Of a stretch of 64,000 nucleotides of DNA, positions 10,850-23,656 are shown one piece after another. Made by a program: the position numbers and the translations under genes. Every line of letters starts with the position of its first letter. Position 1 is the first letter of the stretch. Below the pieces are notes generated by a model that was not told where the DNA came from, did not search any database, and saw nothing but the letters and a program-made list of their open reading frames with translations. The stretch is from Odobenus rosmarus divergens (taxonomy: Eukaryota; Chordata; Mammalia; Carnivora; Odobenidae): positions 1,596,250-1,660,249 of the forward strand of contig NW_004450267.1 of NCBI RefSeq assembly GCF_000321225.1, in the 5' to 3' direction.

Positions 10850-11270
10850 ATTGTTCAGCACCAACCCTAAATCAGCTATACTGCAAGAGACTCACATTTC
10901 TCTTCTCTACAACCTAGAGGTTGCCATTGTTTGTATTACTCTACAGATGAGAAAAATGATCTTGGAGAGTTTTTTTAAATTGCCTGAGGCCACTAGACGA
11001 TTAAGTGGTAGAGTGACTCTTTTTTTTTTTTAAAGATTTTATTTATTTGACAGAGAGAGAGAGAGCACAGGTAGGCAGAGCAGCAGGCAGAGGGAGAGGG
11101 AGAAGCAGACTCCCCGCTGAGCAGGGAGCCCGATGTGGGGCTCGAGCCCAGGACCCTGGGATCATGACCTGAGCTGAAGGCAGACGCTTAACGACTGAGC
11201 CACCCAGGTGCCCCTAGAGTGACTCTTAACATAGTGGATTCTGACCCTGGTTCTTCCATCTCTTCCACCC
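10850..11270 (+). mobile_element. MIR, split by a SINEC
   Basis: Left part shows 'actctacagatgagaaaaatg' and 'attgcctgaggccactagac', and the right part resumes after 11227 with 'gattctgaccctggttcttcc'. Together they follow the plus-strand MIR consensus. The SINE at 11022-11214 lies inside it, so the MIR is older. Confidence 0.6.
11022..11214 (-). mobile_element. SINEC, full length
   Basis: Reversed CAN-SINE with tail 'taaagattttatttatttg' and head end 'gccacccaggtgcccc'. A perfect 13-bp target-site duplication, tagagtgactctt, lies at 11009-11021 and 11215-11227. The 'gcaggcagagggagaggga' subtype is shared with the copy at 48.6 kb. Confidence 0.95.
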
Positions 11271-13950
11271 TACCACAGCGCTCAATCTGAAACTCAAACT
11301 ACAAATATCCACTTCATGCAAAAATTATGGAATGAGTGTTAAAGTCTCAATACTTTATTCTGGAACCAGCATATGTATAGAACCAGGGAGGTGTATAAAA
11401 TCAGAATATATACTGAGATGGCATAGAGGGAATTTAAAGAGAAAAGACTGAAAAAAATGAAAAAAAATTTTAAAGCCTAAACTGCCTTGCACATTGTTAG
11501 TACCTTCTAGAGGAGTTCATTCATTCTGAACACACACACAGTTCTCAGGAAATTACATCCTTACAATTAGAATTCATTTTTCCTCAACCAAAATTTGTGT
11601 TATATTGAATATATCAATAGGAACTGCAGAGAATTCAGGAAGATTTATTAAAATTTGAAGGTTTCTCTTTTCAGCAGCAAAGTAGTTTTTTTCCAGTAGT
11701 ACAAAGAAACTGGATAATGAAGATGAGTATTCATTCCAAATCAAAAAGCCCACAGGAGTTAAGTGCTGCTTGAAATTTGTCAAAAATCGTTTACATATCC
11801 ATCTTTAAAACAAATCACTTCTTGTTACTGGAAAGCCAAAGATGGAGGTTTGGGTCACAATTACTCATGTTCTACTACATTCTGTAGCATGCATCCGGCA
11901 GACTATCACGTGTCCCTTGCCGCATTTTCTTGAATTATTGATTTTGTGAAATACAGACTTCTTGGCCTCAGATCTTAAACTTCTCTAAAAATGGTACCAT
12001 CCATTTATGAATCTTGCTAAGGACTACACATGCAGATAAATCAATGACTTGATTACTTGCACTTCCCTAGGCATGCCTATGCTTCCTCCCTCCTCTCCCG
12101 CACACTTGCTCTGACAGTTCTCTGCATCTCAAACTCCCTCCCCTCCATATCACCTCCTAACTAAACACCAGCCCATCTATCCGTCTCCTTAGTCCAATGG
12201 GATCTCCTCTCTCCGCTGTCTATTCATATTCCTTCCTGCCTCGTATTAGAAAGCGCTCAGTGTGAGCCTGAGTATCCCACTTCATTTGGGGAGATCAAAT
12301 CAGCCAGGACAGCAGCATCTGTAGACCTGACAGAACCCGGGTCCTCGGCCAGCACCACCAGACCAACACAGCAACTCTTCTCTTGGAGGGCTACTATCTG
12401 CTCGCCAAGTGAATGACCTTGGGCATTGAAGGTTTCCAGCCAGCTCTTTGAATGGCTGGTTAGAGCCCTTTCATGGGTGGTAAAACAAAAGGACAACAAC
12501 AAAAACCTAGAGGCTAAATTTGCCACTAGCAGGCGGTCTTGAGTTTCTTGACATGTCCAGCTCCCAGTTTTCATGCCTTAGAACAGCTGAGACTGAAGGA
12601 AAAGAGATGAGAAGAGTTCAAATATTCTCATCGTACCGGGACTAAACCAGAAAATAGAGAGTTGCTGGCACAGAGGGGAATAGGTGATGAAGTAAGGCGA
12701 ATGTGGCTCCCCGTTTAATCTGCCTTATTCCTGTCACCCAGTGGGCTTTAGGCCAGACCCTTTACCCTGAGCAATGCCCCACCGTGGGCTGGTGCATGGA
12801 CGCCCTTCTCACTCCTCATTCACTCACAAGGTAAAAGTCTTTTCAAACCCAATGTGAGCAAGGCACTGTGCCAGATGATGGGGTGAGTGGTAGGAAAAGG
12901 TACAGCGTGGCTGAAAATTTTTAAGCTGCAATAGCCAGAAAGCCCAATAATTTAAAGGAATTATAAAGCTTTTCTGCACAAGCCCTCTATTTTACAGATG
13001 GAGAATTTAAGACCTTGGGTTGGGGATGGGTGTAGGGGTGTGGGCAAAAAGGAAGCTCAGATTAGACTGTTTTCCCACAAGTCAAATCGGAAGCTATTAG
13101 CACTTTCTTGCCACAGTACCAAATCTCAGTGGCTTAGCCAGAAAAATTTATAAATCCAACTAGGTGACTGCTCTTCCTGCTCTATTTTGCTATAGGCTAT
13201 GCAGACAATAAAAATGGATTAAGCAGAGGGAAAATTCTCTATTAGGGCAAGTAGCCCAGGCTACCTGAATACCCATCCCTGATTCAAGACTTTAGAATGA
13301 TACCTGCTCCTCCTTCAACTCAACCACGAGACACAGGAATTTTGTCTGGGGTTGTTGTTTAACCAGTGTTGTCTTAGTGTTGTTGGAGACTGCACACTTT
13401 TTACAAAGCTCTGTTAGGATAAGTTCTCTTCTTTGGAAGAGGAGACTCTGTCCTTGTGAGCTGTCCCTGTCTTTGCTGGCATCTCCTGGGGCATAGTTCG
13501 AACTACCTGGTCTTGGGTATTGAATCTAATCTAGTACGCAGCTACCAGCATCTCTGAACACCGCCCCCCACCCATGAACACTGGTAACAAATATTTACAC
13601 ACTGTGTTCTAGTCCTGGCCACAGATCCTTTTGGTCAGCAGGCTTTCTCTCCTCTTACCACTATTTCCTTCTCAAGGTTGTGGGAAATTTGGGGGTTGCT
13701 CACCATGCAGAGAGCTTAAGAGTCTGAGAAGTGGCCCCTTATCCACGGTTGCCAGGCTCCTCACCCAGGGATGCTCCTCTACCATCGAAGCATCATGTGG
13801 GATTCAGCCCTTCTCCTTGGGAGTTATAGTTGCCTTGCGGAACAGAATCTCTCTGCTCCAGGATCCCCTCAAAATTATCCAAGGGCCCCCATGTGCCTCT
13901 GATCTCCAGAGCTGGGTCTGAGGTAAAGGGGAAAGAGTATTTCTTGGAGA
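11271..13950. other. Unique intergenic sequence, no gene seen
   Basis: Mostly single-copy. A 105-codon minus frame at 12257-12574 and a 96-codon plus frame at 13631-13921 show no domain. 12060-12240 is a pyrimidine-rich stretch without a repeat unit. Nothing can be promoted to a gene. Confidence 0.45.
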
Positions 13951-13959
13951 TTCACTGTA

Positions 13960-14715
13960 TGTCACTTCAAGTCACAGCTCCTCCAATTGCTCCTTCCTGC
14001 CCTTTGGTATTTTATGGTTCTGACTCACCATCCAAAATACATCCAAAAGCTGATAATCCCTCTCCACTCCACCCCTACCGTGGTATTCTGAGCCATCATC
14101 ATCCCTCACTTGTATTACTGCAATTGCTTCCTCTCTGGTCCCTCTGTTTCCTCCCCTGGTTCTCTAGAGTCTATATTCAGAACGGCAGCCACAGTGATTC
14201 CTTTAAAAATGCAAGTTACATAACATCATTCCTCTGCTCTACAAAACCCTCCATGGGCTTCCCCATCACTCAGAATAAGACCCAAAGTTCTGATGTTGAA
14301 CTGTGAAATCGTATACAATTTGCCCTTCTCTCTGACACTCTGCTCCAGCCACCTCCTGATTCAGGCTTCTGTTCAGGCTGTTCCCTTTCCTCAGACCCCA
14401 GATATCTGCCTGGGTTTTCCCTCGCTGTCCCCAGGTCTGATCAACAATCACACATCAGGGAGACCAGATGTAAAATAGCAACCATACCCATTCTGTGACA
14501 CTCCTTGTCCCTTTCTCTCTGCTCATTTACTCCCCATGGCACTTATTACCACCAGACTTGTGATTTGTTTATTCGTGATCTAATTATTGTCCAGCTCCAC
14601 CCATCGGGATGCAAACTTCATGAGAACGCTTTGTTTTGCCCACTACTGTAGATCCAGAGCCCAAAATGTTTTAGATGCTCAAAAAGTAATTGTAGGATGA
14701 ATGAATGAATAAATG
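13960..14715 (+). mobile_element. L2 3' end
   Basis: Ordered plus-strand L2 3' phrases: 'catcatcatccctcacttg', 'tactgcaattgcttcc', 'cagccacagtgattcc', 'caaaaccctccatgggct', 'atgcaaacttcatgagaac', ending in ATGAATGAATGAAT, the tandem TGAA terminus typical of L2. Long open frames here (for example 13830-14306) are chance frames within the element. Confidence 0.75.
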
Positions 14716-14819
14716 AATGGGTGAATTCTAAACGAGGATTCTGCCAAACTTTGGCTCTTTCTATGCAAAGTCTATGTTTAGGAACTGGAAAAAAAATCCC
14801 ATAAAAAGGCTGCATTGGG

Positions 14820-16265
14820 TTTCAAGACAGTTTCCTCTTAGTGTGCACTTTTAAAACTCTATTTTGAAATGCTAAGCTGCACATTGATTTCTTTGTTCTG
14901 GGTTGTATCTGCCCTCCCTCTGAGGCTTGAAAGATACTGACTCAATGGGTAGAAGGCTCTAGAACAACAAGAGAAAAAGCAGGAAGAAAAATCCTCTCTT
15001 TACGAAAATCCTCATATCACATCTCTCTACCTAAGAATGTTGTAATAAGGATTTAAATGTCTTTGGTCTTACTTTGCCTAGAAACTTATTTCATCCTTAA
15101 TCTTACCTTGAATTCCTTAAATATTAATAGGGTAAGCAGCTTGTCTCTTAGGTTGAAGTCATGAAAGAAAGCAAACTCCAAGAAAGCAAAGCCGTTGCAA
15201 TTTTCTGAAGAACACAGGGGGAGCTGAGGCCCGAAATATCTGGTAAGGACATTTGAGCAAGAGACTGCCCTGTTAGCTCTGCCTTCAAAAGTTGGATAAT
15301 AGGCTTTAATAATGAAACACTGAGTGCTTAACTGGACACAAAGTAGAAAATGAATAGAATGAATGGCATCAAATGATGAATAGAATATTTTTGGAGTTTG
15401 CAAATTCAATAATGGCTTATACCTGGATTGCAAGTTGGCAATCCACAGTTATCTGTCCTCAAGCATGTTTTATTTGGTCCATACTTGTTAATGGAAAAAT
15501 TTCACATGTAAGTTCTGATTCTCAGTCTCCTTAAAAAAATGGAACATCTGTCATCCTTACTTGTTAAGAAACGTTATCCAAACATTGGAAATAACTCAGA
15601 AAGATTCCTACATACTCTTTCAGTCTTAATAGAGCATTGCTTAGTAAGTCTTCCTAAGATTTATACAATTGTCTCAACCCTGGACAATCTAGGACCTAGA
15701 TTGTAGGAATGCCATATTGCTTGATTTATGGCTTACTATTGATTAGGGCCAAGATTATCTTTAAAGTTAGATGTTAACTTGTGGAAGATTGATTGCAAAT
15801 TATCTTTGTCCAGTAGAAAAAACAACCCCATAGGTAATAGTTTTACTGCTCTGCAGGGCATTAACCAATTTTGTAACTAAATCTTATTTTAGCATTCTTT
15901 CTTGTATTGACTATATAAATATGCCAGCCTCTCACTGAACCACCTTTATCATCTTGCTAGTTTCTTATTAATGAACTTATTAATGAATTAAATTCATCTT
16001 TGACATGTATTCACTATATGTTTATAAGACAATCATGTTTTTATCTTTTAGAAAATTGTATTTGGACCTGCTTCACATTCCTAAATGGTAGCCAATGGCT
16101 AAAATCATCAGTAACTACTAGCATTATGAAGGGTACCTCTCCAATTCAATTGTCCCTTCCTATCACTCCCTATAATCTTATTCTCAGCCCCCTCCCTCAT
16201 TCATGTGTCCTTCCTGGCCTCTGTTAGCCTAGTTGTTCATAATTTCTGACTTGTACCTTAAGGTT
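14820..16265. other. Unique intergenic sequence, no gene seen
   Basis: AT-rich single-copy sequence. The 115-codon minus frame at 15086-15433 has no recognised motif. No repeat or RNA gene called. Confidence 0.45.
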
Positions 16266-16269
16266 TTAG

Positions 16270-16465
16270 TGGAACAGCGATTTTACACTTGAACATGCAT
16301 CAGGATCTCCTGGATGGCTTATTAAAACAAAGTACTGAGCTCCGCCCCCAGAGTTTCTGACTCAGTAGTCCTGGGATGGTAGAGCTCAAGAATTTGTATT
16401 TCTAACAAGTTCTCAGGTGATGCTGAAGCTACTGTATAGGGACCACACTTGGATTTCATTGCTGT
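16270..16465 (+). mobile_element. MER5A (hAT-Charlie MITE-like element)
   Basis: Nearly complete plus-strand MER5A: 'catgcatcaggatctcctgg', 'cccccagagtttctgactca', 'aagaatttgtatttctaac', 'ctcaggtgatgctgaagc', 'gggaccacacttgg'. Non-autonomous DNA transposon, no coding capacity. Confidence 0.88.
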
Positions 16466-16879
16466 AGTGAGGAGGGAGATTGAGCTTGGTCTTGATGGGT
16501 GAGAAGATATGAAAACATTGTAATAATTTGGTAAATGGAATGCAAGACACAGTGAGGTAGATTTCATTTTTAAAAACTTTTAAAATGTGAGTTATAAAAC
16601 ATCAGGTAATTAACAGCTTTTCGTGTGATGCTTATTCCACTTGAGAATCAACTGTTGATGGTACTGAAGAAACAAAAAGAGCAATTATTATACATTTATT
16701 ATAAAGTCAAGACCCAGTTCGATGATTCCATTTTTTTGTTTCTCTTTGTTTTAAGTTCTTTGAATGCAAGAAAGTCCTAGTAGCCTCCCTGGTGCGGTTT
16801 TTAACATCTCCTCTTGGTAAGGGCCTGGTAAACACCTAGTGACTTAGGATTGATATGTTTCTCTGTATTCTCATATTTC

Positions 16880-17050
16880 CAAAGCCTTTCATAATCATTA
16901 CCTTATTCAGTACTCACATCAATCCTGTGAGGTAACTAGGGCATGTGGATGACACTACATGACAGATAAATAAGTTGAGTCTCAGAGGGGTCATGTGGCT
17001 TTCTCTAGGACACACAGGAAACATGGCAACACAGGGCTAGCCCTTGATCT
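16880..17050 (+). mobile_element. MIR fragment
   Basis: 'cattaccttattcagtact', 'aatcctgtgaggtaactag', 'gacagataaataagttgag', 'ggacacacaggaaacatgg'. This is the plus-strand MIR order with heavy divergence. Confidence 0.6.
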
Positions 17051-17200
17051 TTAATGTTGCTCAGCAGGATTATTTACTGATACACAGTGATGACCAGATT
17101 GATAATATCATGAGGGCTATGGTAAGCCAAAAGATTCTTAAATACAATTGGACTTGCAATTTATTTGCTCACAAATAGTAGAGAGCATATATTTTACTAA

Positions 17201-17219
17201 TGTGTGTGTGTGTGTGTGT
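17201..17219. repeat. (TG)n microsatellite
   Basis: About nine uninterrupted TG units in single-copy sequence. Confidence 0.95.
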
Positions 17220-18980
17220 ATTGCATACAGGAGTTTGGCAGTGGCCACTTAGAATAAGATAAAAATAGATTCCGTGCAAGCAATCAGTTTCAGATAGGAA
17301 AGGAATGTGCTGAACTTTCTAAAATTTAAAATTTTGCAAAGAGAGAAGATAGTGTGTGGAAAGGGGATGGATACTGGACTCAGACAAATCTCCACTCTGT
17401 CTCTGACCACCTATAAAACCTTGAAAAATCATCTCACTTCTACGAATTTTAGTTTTCTTGTCTATAAAACAAATCATATGTATGTATTAAAACCTTTACA
17501 TTTCTCATAAAGATTAAGCAAAAATCCAAGTAAAAATAGGAATGGCCATATATAGTATGTATGCAGGGCCTTGAACACTAAGAGTACCCAAGGAGGGCTA
17601 GTTCCTACCTCCCCTTCAATTCCTCGGAAGGGAAGGAGAGTTCACTGGGACTGCTAGGATTGAAACACTCATAAAGATGTTGGGTGAATATCTATTGCTC
17701 ATTTCCACTGAATTCTCACAATTTTGCTGAATTTTTCAGGCATCAAACCACAGCATATCCCAGAAATAGCAAATGCAGGCATGTTATAATATGCCTGATT
17801 ATAATAGTCCTGATATAATTCACCATCGACTGCTACATTTACAAATCATCAGCACCTATTAGCACCATGGCAGGTGACTTAAATGTGGTTGTCAGGTGCA
17901 ACATATTGTATTTTCATTTGATTGTGTTGTGGTGTGGAAATCAATGAGAAAGAACAAGGCAACAGCTTGAGTCACAAAGGAGAAAAAGGGAGAATGTCGG
18001 ATGAATTGCATTCATCCAGGATGCAGAAGTGTTATACAATTGTAAGTGGCAGGAAAGGAAATATACATAATTACAGTCTGCATACAACTGGGAACAAATG
18101 GAAAGGGTGGCTGTGGTGAGGGAGAAAGAGAAGTGAAATCTGAGAAACTGGCCGCTCTGCATTCCAGACACAAGGAGATTTCCTCTGCAAACAGCGCCCT
18201 GGCTAGACTTCCCAGTTATGTGTATGACAAAGCAGAAAACAAATGCACTGATTACAGTGCTGAATTCATCCTTAGACTCCAATACAACCACAAGGGGAGT
18301 ATCAGTTGTACGGCAGCCTGGCGTTTTCAGGCAAACAAGTCTGGGCTAGGTGGCATGCCTGGCGTAGCTACATGCATTTCCTGGGCGTATGTGCTCATAA
18401 ACGGTAAAGTGGGTAGTCAAGGTTGAGTTTGATTAGAACAGAGATATTAGAAAACACAACACTCTGTTCCCTATTGTAAGAACAGAGCAGCCTCCAGTTG
18501 CGCTGAAATTGACCACCCACAACTTCCCTGGGGGAAATGCAGTGGCACTTCTGTGACTTATAGTAAAATATCAGCCTTCCCTAGCAACACTCATTACCGC
18601 ATTTTTGCAGATGTGCTACAGTCTAAATTGTGTTACAGAAATCTAAGCAACTATACTTACAAAAGCCTAACGTTAAAGGCAAGAGGAAAAACAAGCTGCA
18701 TTTCTTGTGCATTGTTGGAAGGGAATATTTAAATTGTTTGGGACCTAGAGGTTAGTTTGCTCACATTCAGCTACACTTAGTCCTTCTACCTGACTGATGT
18801 TTCGTTCCTTGTGTAATGTATAATAATTTCAAATATTTATTAAATGCTTAAGTGCTAGGGAATGAGAGAAGCATTTTATATGGATGACTATTCCCCCCTC
18901 TAAAGTACAAGCCGCTCTGAAAACTGAAACGCTGGTTGATTCATTAGCTGGGGACATGAGAGGTTTTGGTTTTGATATCC
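17220..18980. other. Unique sequence, no gene seen
   Basis: Single-copy. Two opposed open frames overlap at 17941-18426 (116 codons minus, 126 codons plus) without domains. 18300-18420 is more GC- and CpG-bearing than its surroundings. I cannot tell whether any of this is conserved. Confidence 0.4.
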
Positions 18981-18984
18981 TTAC

Positions 18985-19130
18985 AGAGTAGTGTTTCTCA
19001 AACATACATATCTCACCCATACAAATCTCCCGGGATTTTGTTAAAAATGCAGATTCTGTGTCAGCAAGTGAGGTGTAGATCCTGAAATTCTGCATTGCTA
19101 AGAATGTCCAGGTGATGCCCTAGAGCACAC
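18985..19130 (+). mobile_element. MER5A fragment
   Basis: 'gtgtttctcaaac', 'gttaaaaatgcagattctg', 'gatcctgaaattctgcatt', 'caggtgatgccctagagc'. Plus-strand MER5A with internal deletions. Confidence 0.72.
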
Positions 19131-19274
19131 GGCACAGCAAATAGCAGATGCTTTATAAATGTTAAATGGACAGAGCAAAGATCAAGGCACTTAGACTAGC
19201 CAACCATGCTCCCAATTCAAGGAATGGAATGGGCTAGACAGGTTTCCTCCAGCTCTCAATTATAATACACTGTT

Positions 19275-19560
19275 TAAGAATGTCAACTTTGAAATCCTAT
19301 GGACCTGCGTCTGGGCCTGAACTTTTCTATTTACTAACTCTGTGACCTTGGATAAGTTAATTTCTCTAAACCTCTATTTTCTTGCCTATAAAATGGCTAG
19401 ACTACCTATATACTACCTGTGTTACCTGTTAAACTGTACCTACCTCAGAAGGCAATCATGAGGATTAAATTAAATAATGCACTTTATAGCACAGTGCCTG
19501 ACATCTGAGAGATAATAAAACTGGCAGCCAATATTAGTACTACTGCTATTTGCATAAGTA
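19275..19560 (-). mobile_element. MIR, near full length
   Basis: Reverse MIR with 'ctatttactaactctgtgac', 'taatttctctaaacctc', 'ttgcctataaaatggc', 'acctacctcagaaggcaat', 'gcacagtgcctgacatctg'. It covers tRNA-like, core and LINE-derived tail segments and is one of the best preserved MIRs here. Confidence 0.8.
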
Positions 19561-19578
19561 TCTCCGATATCAGTTTCT

Positions 19579-19681
19579 TTTTTTTTCTCATAAAGATTTT
19601 TTTTAATCTGTACACCCAATGTGGGGCTTGAACTCACAACCCCCGAGATCGAGAGTCACACGCCCTTCCCACTGGGCCAGC
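19579..19681 (-). mobile_element. Short CAN-SINE variant lacking the CT-rich body
   Basis: Reversed tRNA-like head ('caatgtggggcttgaactca', 'gagatcgagagtcac') joined almost directly to an A-tail, without the CT-rich region of normal SINECs. A flanking repeat cagtttct (19571-19578, 19682-19689) is the probable target-site duplication. The first ~10 bases of the head are missing. Same class as 42730-42843. Confidence 0.75.
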
Positions 19682-19734
19682 CAGTTTCTAACCTTAGTAG
19701 AAGGATGAAAATAACTTTGATAGGGGAAAGATTT

Positions 19735-20130
19735 ACATATTTATTAAGCTAATACCTATTTATTGAGGGATATTCTGAGCCAGATACAGTCTAACACTGA
19801 GGATACCCCTCATTTTAAAAGTCAGAAAAGGGCTCCTGGGTGGCTCAGTTGGTTAAGCATCTACCTTTGGCTCAGGTCATGATCCTGGAGTCCCGGGATC
19901 CAGCCTACATCTGGCTCCCTGCTCAGCAGGGAGTCTGCTTCTCCCTCTGCCCCTCAGCCCACTCATGCTCTCACTCTCTCTCTCTCTCTCTCTTGCTCTC
20001 TCTCTCTCAAAAAAAAAAAAAAAATTTCAGAAAATGACCCTGCCTTCATGTAGCTGACATTCTACTGGGAGGGGAAAACAAACAATTAAACACATAAATA
20101 GTGATTAATGATTTTTTTAAAGGAAGCATC
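19735..20130 (-). mobile_element. L2-like 3' fragment, split by a SINEC
   Basis: Left: 'acctatttattgaggg', 'agccagatacagtctaac'. Right, after the SINE: 'gaccctgccttcatgtagc', 'acattctactgggagggg', 'aaacaattaaac'. This is the L2 3' end read in reverse, interrupted by 19830-20026. Confidence 0.6.
19830..20026 (+). mobile_element. SINEC, full length
   Basis: Head 'gggctcctgggtggctcag', CT-rich end and A-tail, flanked by an 8-bp duplication tcagaaaa (19822-19829, 20027-20034). The tail is CTCTCTC followed directly by A, without the AAATAAA block, so it belongs to a different subtype from the 41.7 kb copy. Inserted into older LINE sequence. Confidence 0.92.
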
Positions 20131-20139
20131 CATCCAACT

Positions 20140-20560
20140 ATAGGACATTCTGGATAAAGCAAAACTACGGAGACAGTAAAAGATCAGTGGTTACCAGGGG
20201 TTAAGGGGAGAGAGGAATGAATAGGCAGAGCACAGAGGATTTTTAGAGCAGGGAAAATATTCTGTAGGATACTATAATGGTAGTTACATGTCATTATATA
20301 TTTGTCAAAACCCACAAGATCTACACCACCAAAACTTAACACTAATGTCAATTATGGACTTTGGCGATTGTGATGTGTCAGTGCAGGTTTGTCAATTGCA
20401 AAAAGGTGCCGCCGCGGTACAGGATGTTGATAACAGGGAAGTAAGTTATGCTTGGGGGAGGGCAGAGGGTGTATGGGAAGTTCTCTGTCCTCTCTGCTCA
20501 GTTTTCCTGTGGACTTTAAAGTGCTCTAAAAAAATGAAGCCTATTTTTTGAAAAAATATA
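20140..20560 (+). mobile_element. L1M 3' UTR fragment
   Basis: Old L1M plus-strand order: 'aagatcagtggttaccagg', 'ggatttttagagcaggg', 'gtagttacatgtcattata', 'ggactttggcgattgtgatg', 'gtcaattgcaaaaaggtgcc', 'aagtgctctaaaaaaatg'. Ends near a terminal A-rich segment. A CpG-rich bit (gccgccgcgg, 20409-20418) is a point oddity inside it. Confidence 0.75.
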
Positions 20561-20944
20561 TGTAAAGCAGACAGAAGGGGAGAGAGCACCTGGCAGGGGA
20601 TAGGTGAGGGGCATTGAGATATCGTGGTCAGGGAAGTTCCCTCTGAAGAGGTGGTATTTGCATAAGACTTGAATGAGGAGGAGGAGCCAACCCTCACTTC
20701 TTCCCTCACATTTTCAGCTCATGTTGTGTCTGTGGACATGTTGAAGGTGACACGTGTTCTCAGAGGTGTCAAGTGCAGTTAAAGGAGGCTGATGAGTAGG
20801 CTGCCAGAGTGTGGGCAACTCAGTTTCTAAAGGGCAACATTTCAATAGGTACCTTCTGTGGAGAAGGTCTGTGATCCACCACATGTGTGACCGGGTAAAA
20901 CATGGCTGCTTATAAATATCTGGCTTTTCTAATTAAATCATTGC

Positions 20945-21170
20945 ACATTGGTAATAACCTCCATTCACTTGGCGCTATCTAATCTATGCGCCATGTACCT
21001 GACTCTCATTACCTCACTGATCATCAGAGGGAACCTATAACTAAAGAAGGTTATTCTCCTCTGCACAGGAAGAAATGAGGCTTAAAAAGTCATGTAAACT
21101 CGTGAAGTTCATAACAGTTCTTGAAAACCAGAGCAAAGATTTGAACCCAGGGGTCTGCTACTCCCAGGTC
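20945..21170 (+). mobile_element. MIR
   Basis: 'tctcattacctcactgatca', 'aggaagaaatgaggcttaaa', 'agatttgaacccaggggtct' in MIR order on the plus strand. Confidence 0.68.
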
Positions 21171-22110
21171 CAGGCTGACCAGCAAGCTTCCAGCAAACTT
21201 CAGTCTTCCCTCTGACTGCAGAGTATAAATCTTCCTCTCCCAAACTGTGTGCTCTATCTCAGAGCAATCACAGGAGTAGGCTGAGTCAACCATGTGAATA
21301 CGAACGTTTATTCCTGGAATGCTATAGGAATGCAAAGACACAGCTTCAAGGACAATGCACACGGACATGCACGCACATGCCCACTTGGCCACACTTTTAC
21401 CTTTCCTCTTCTGATTGCTTTTCCACAACGTTTGAAATATTTTCATGGTGGGGCACAAAAGGGGTCATTAGTTAGCCACTGACTACTAGACATAAGAAGC
21501 CTGCTATCTGGCTAAGGTTGGGTAAAAACCCACACCATGCTGCCTCATCCCAGCAGTTCAGGTGAAATCCAGATGTATCCAGGGAAAGCCAACTGGGGTC
21601 CTTTGGGACCGTGTCAGGGGAGCAGTGCCGCTCAGAGGGGAGCGCCAAGAGAGGGTGCTACAATGTCACAGAAAGGAGATGGAGGCTTGGAACGAGAAGG
21701 GGAGGAAGGAGGAAGAACAGGTGGTATTTAGAGTTAGTGCAAGAGGAGAGTTTTAGAGAGGTCAGGCTTGAGTTTTCCTCCTGCTGCTTGCTCACTAGAG
21801 CTTCAGTTTCTTTACAAAATGCGGACAGCAACACCAGAGTGAGGGGAAGCTAAATTCGCTTGCTATTACACACACCTGACACAGAGCACACTCCCCACAT
21901 AGACTGGTTTCTTTGTTGGCGTAAGAGATTTTCTTTATTTTCAATCCACTGTTTTAAAGATATGTTGATTATTACTCCTGTTACTCCAGGCCATGCTTCA
22001 TTAGTTTTATTTAAGTTCTTCATCTATTTCAATAGAATTTTGACAATTAAAAAAAAGACCTAAACCTTTTGTTGGTGGAAGTTTTCTTGTCAGCCCTCTC
22101 TCCACTTTAA
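21171..22110. other. Unique sequence, no gene seen
   Basis: Moderately GC-rich at 21540-21850 with several short overlapping plus frames and no domains. AT-rich afterwards. No repeat called. Confidence 0.4.
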
Positions 22111-22114
22111 CACC

Positions 22115-22330
22115 AGCGAATAAGAAGAATTAACATTCCCTGAGCCCTTAACTCCCAGCCAGTCACCATCCGCAAGAGACTGAATTCAGCCTCACAATGA
22201 TCTTGCTAGGGAGGTGTCATTATCATCCCCATTTCACAGACGAGGAAGCCGAGGCACAGAGGAAGAAGTAATTGGTCCAAGTCTCACATTTAGTAGGTGG
22301 TAGAAGTAGGATTCAGGACGTGACTCCATA
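22115..22330 (+). mobile_element. MIR, well preserved
   Basis: 'cattatcatccccatttcac', 'gaggaagccgaggcacagag', 'agtctcacatttagtaggtg', 'aagtaggattcaggacg' closely follow the plus MIR consensus. Confidence 0.8.
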
Positions 22331-23190
22331 GCTCCAGAGTTTTATCAAAGAATATTTACCAGAAGGAGAGGATTATGTACCAAATTTTGACACTTTGTCC
22401 CCTCATGAGGAGCCATCAATAGGATGCAGAGCCTGCTTTTTAGATTGGTACAGAACTTACTTTCCCATAACAGAATCTTCTTACACTTCCAGTCAGATAA
22501 ACAGTGCATATGAGAAGGGCCCAGACCACCCAGCAAACAGAAAAGGCTGTGAATTCCTTTTCTGACCTTCTGGGAAGATGCTTTTACATCTAGGAGCAGA
22601 TAATTCCATTATTTCTTCTTTACTGTGAACTTCAAAATTGCTGCTGGTTAAATAATTCAGTCCTCTGGGAAAATCCAGGTCCCAGTCTTAAGTCTCTAAC
22701 CCTATGCCAATTTGATAAGTGGTACAGACATAACGTGGTTCTTTAGGTTATCTAAATTTACCACCTCTGAAAGATTTAATGCAGAAGGAGTCCAATTATG
22801 GCATGGTCAGTCCAACATATTCTGGCACGTAACCAGCTTAGTGAGGCAGGCTTAAATAGGAAGATACTAAAAAAAGGCATTTGGCAGAGCTATAATGGGC
22901 ATCCAGCTTAAGGGACAAAATCTGTAGTTAGCTGACTTGGGCAACTCTGTGTTCCTTCTGGTTAGAGCTTGTATCACTCTCTTCTGCCCCTAGGCTCCTG
23001 TTAATGATTGGGGTATAAATAGGTCAAATAAACCAAAATTCTATAAATTCTCTGCATTTGTTATATAGGCCTGGTGTGGTGATTGTGGAAAGGAATCATC
23101 ACCTTGATCCAGATGTCTGCTTTAAGTGCTGAACAAATGATGTTCATCCAGGTTTTGAACATACTTGATCAGATCTCACACAACAGAGTT
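22331..23190. other. Unique sequence, no gene seen
   Basis: Single-copy sequence. No exon, RNA gene or repeat family recognised. Confidence 0.4.
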
Positions 23191-23192
23191 GT

Positions 23193-23610
23193 TTTTTCTT
23201 AAATTTTTTAAAAAATTCAATTTAGCTAACATATACTGTATTATTAGTTTCCAGCAGAGTTCAGTGATTCATCAGTTGCATATGACACCCAGTGCTCATT
23301 ACATCAAGTGCACTTCTTAATGCCCATCACCCAGTTACCCCATCCCCCCACTTCCTCCCCTCCAGCAACCCTCAGTTTATTTCCTATAGTTAAGAGTCTC
23401 TTCTGGTTTGCCTCCCTATTTTCATCTTATTTTATTTTTCCTTCCCTTCCTCTATGTTCATCTGTTGTGTTTCTTAAATTCCACATATAAGTAAAATCAT
23501 ATGTTGTTAGTCTTTCTCTGACTTATTTTGCCTAGCATAATACCCTCTAGCTCCATCCATGTCATTGCAAATGACAAGATTTCATTCTTTTTGATGGCTG
23601 AGTAATATTC

Positions 23611-23656
<46 letters not shown>

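Noticed and set aside
13830..14306. 158-codon plus-strand frame as a gene
   Set aside because: It lies inside an L2 3' end, and the frame is a by-product of the repeat.
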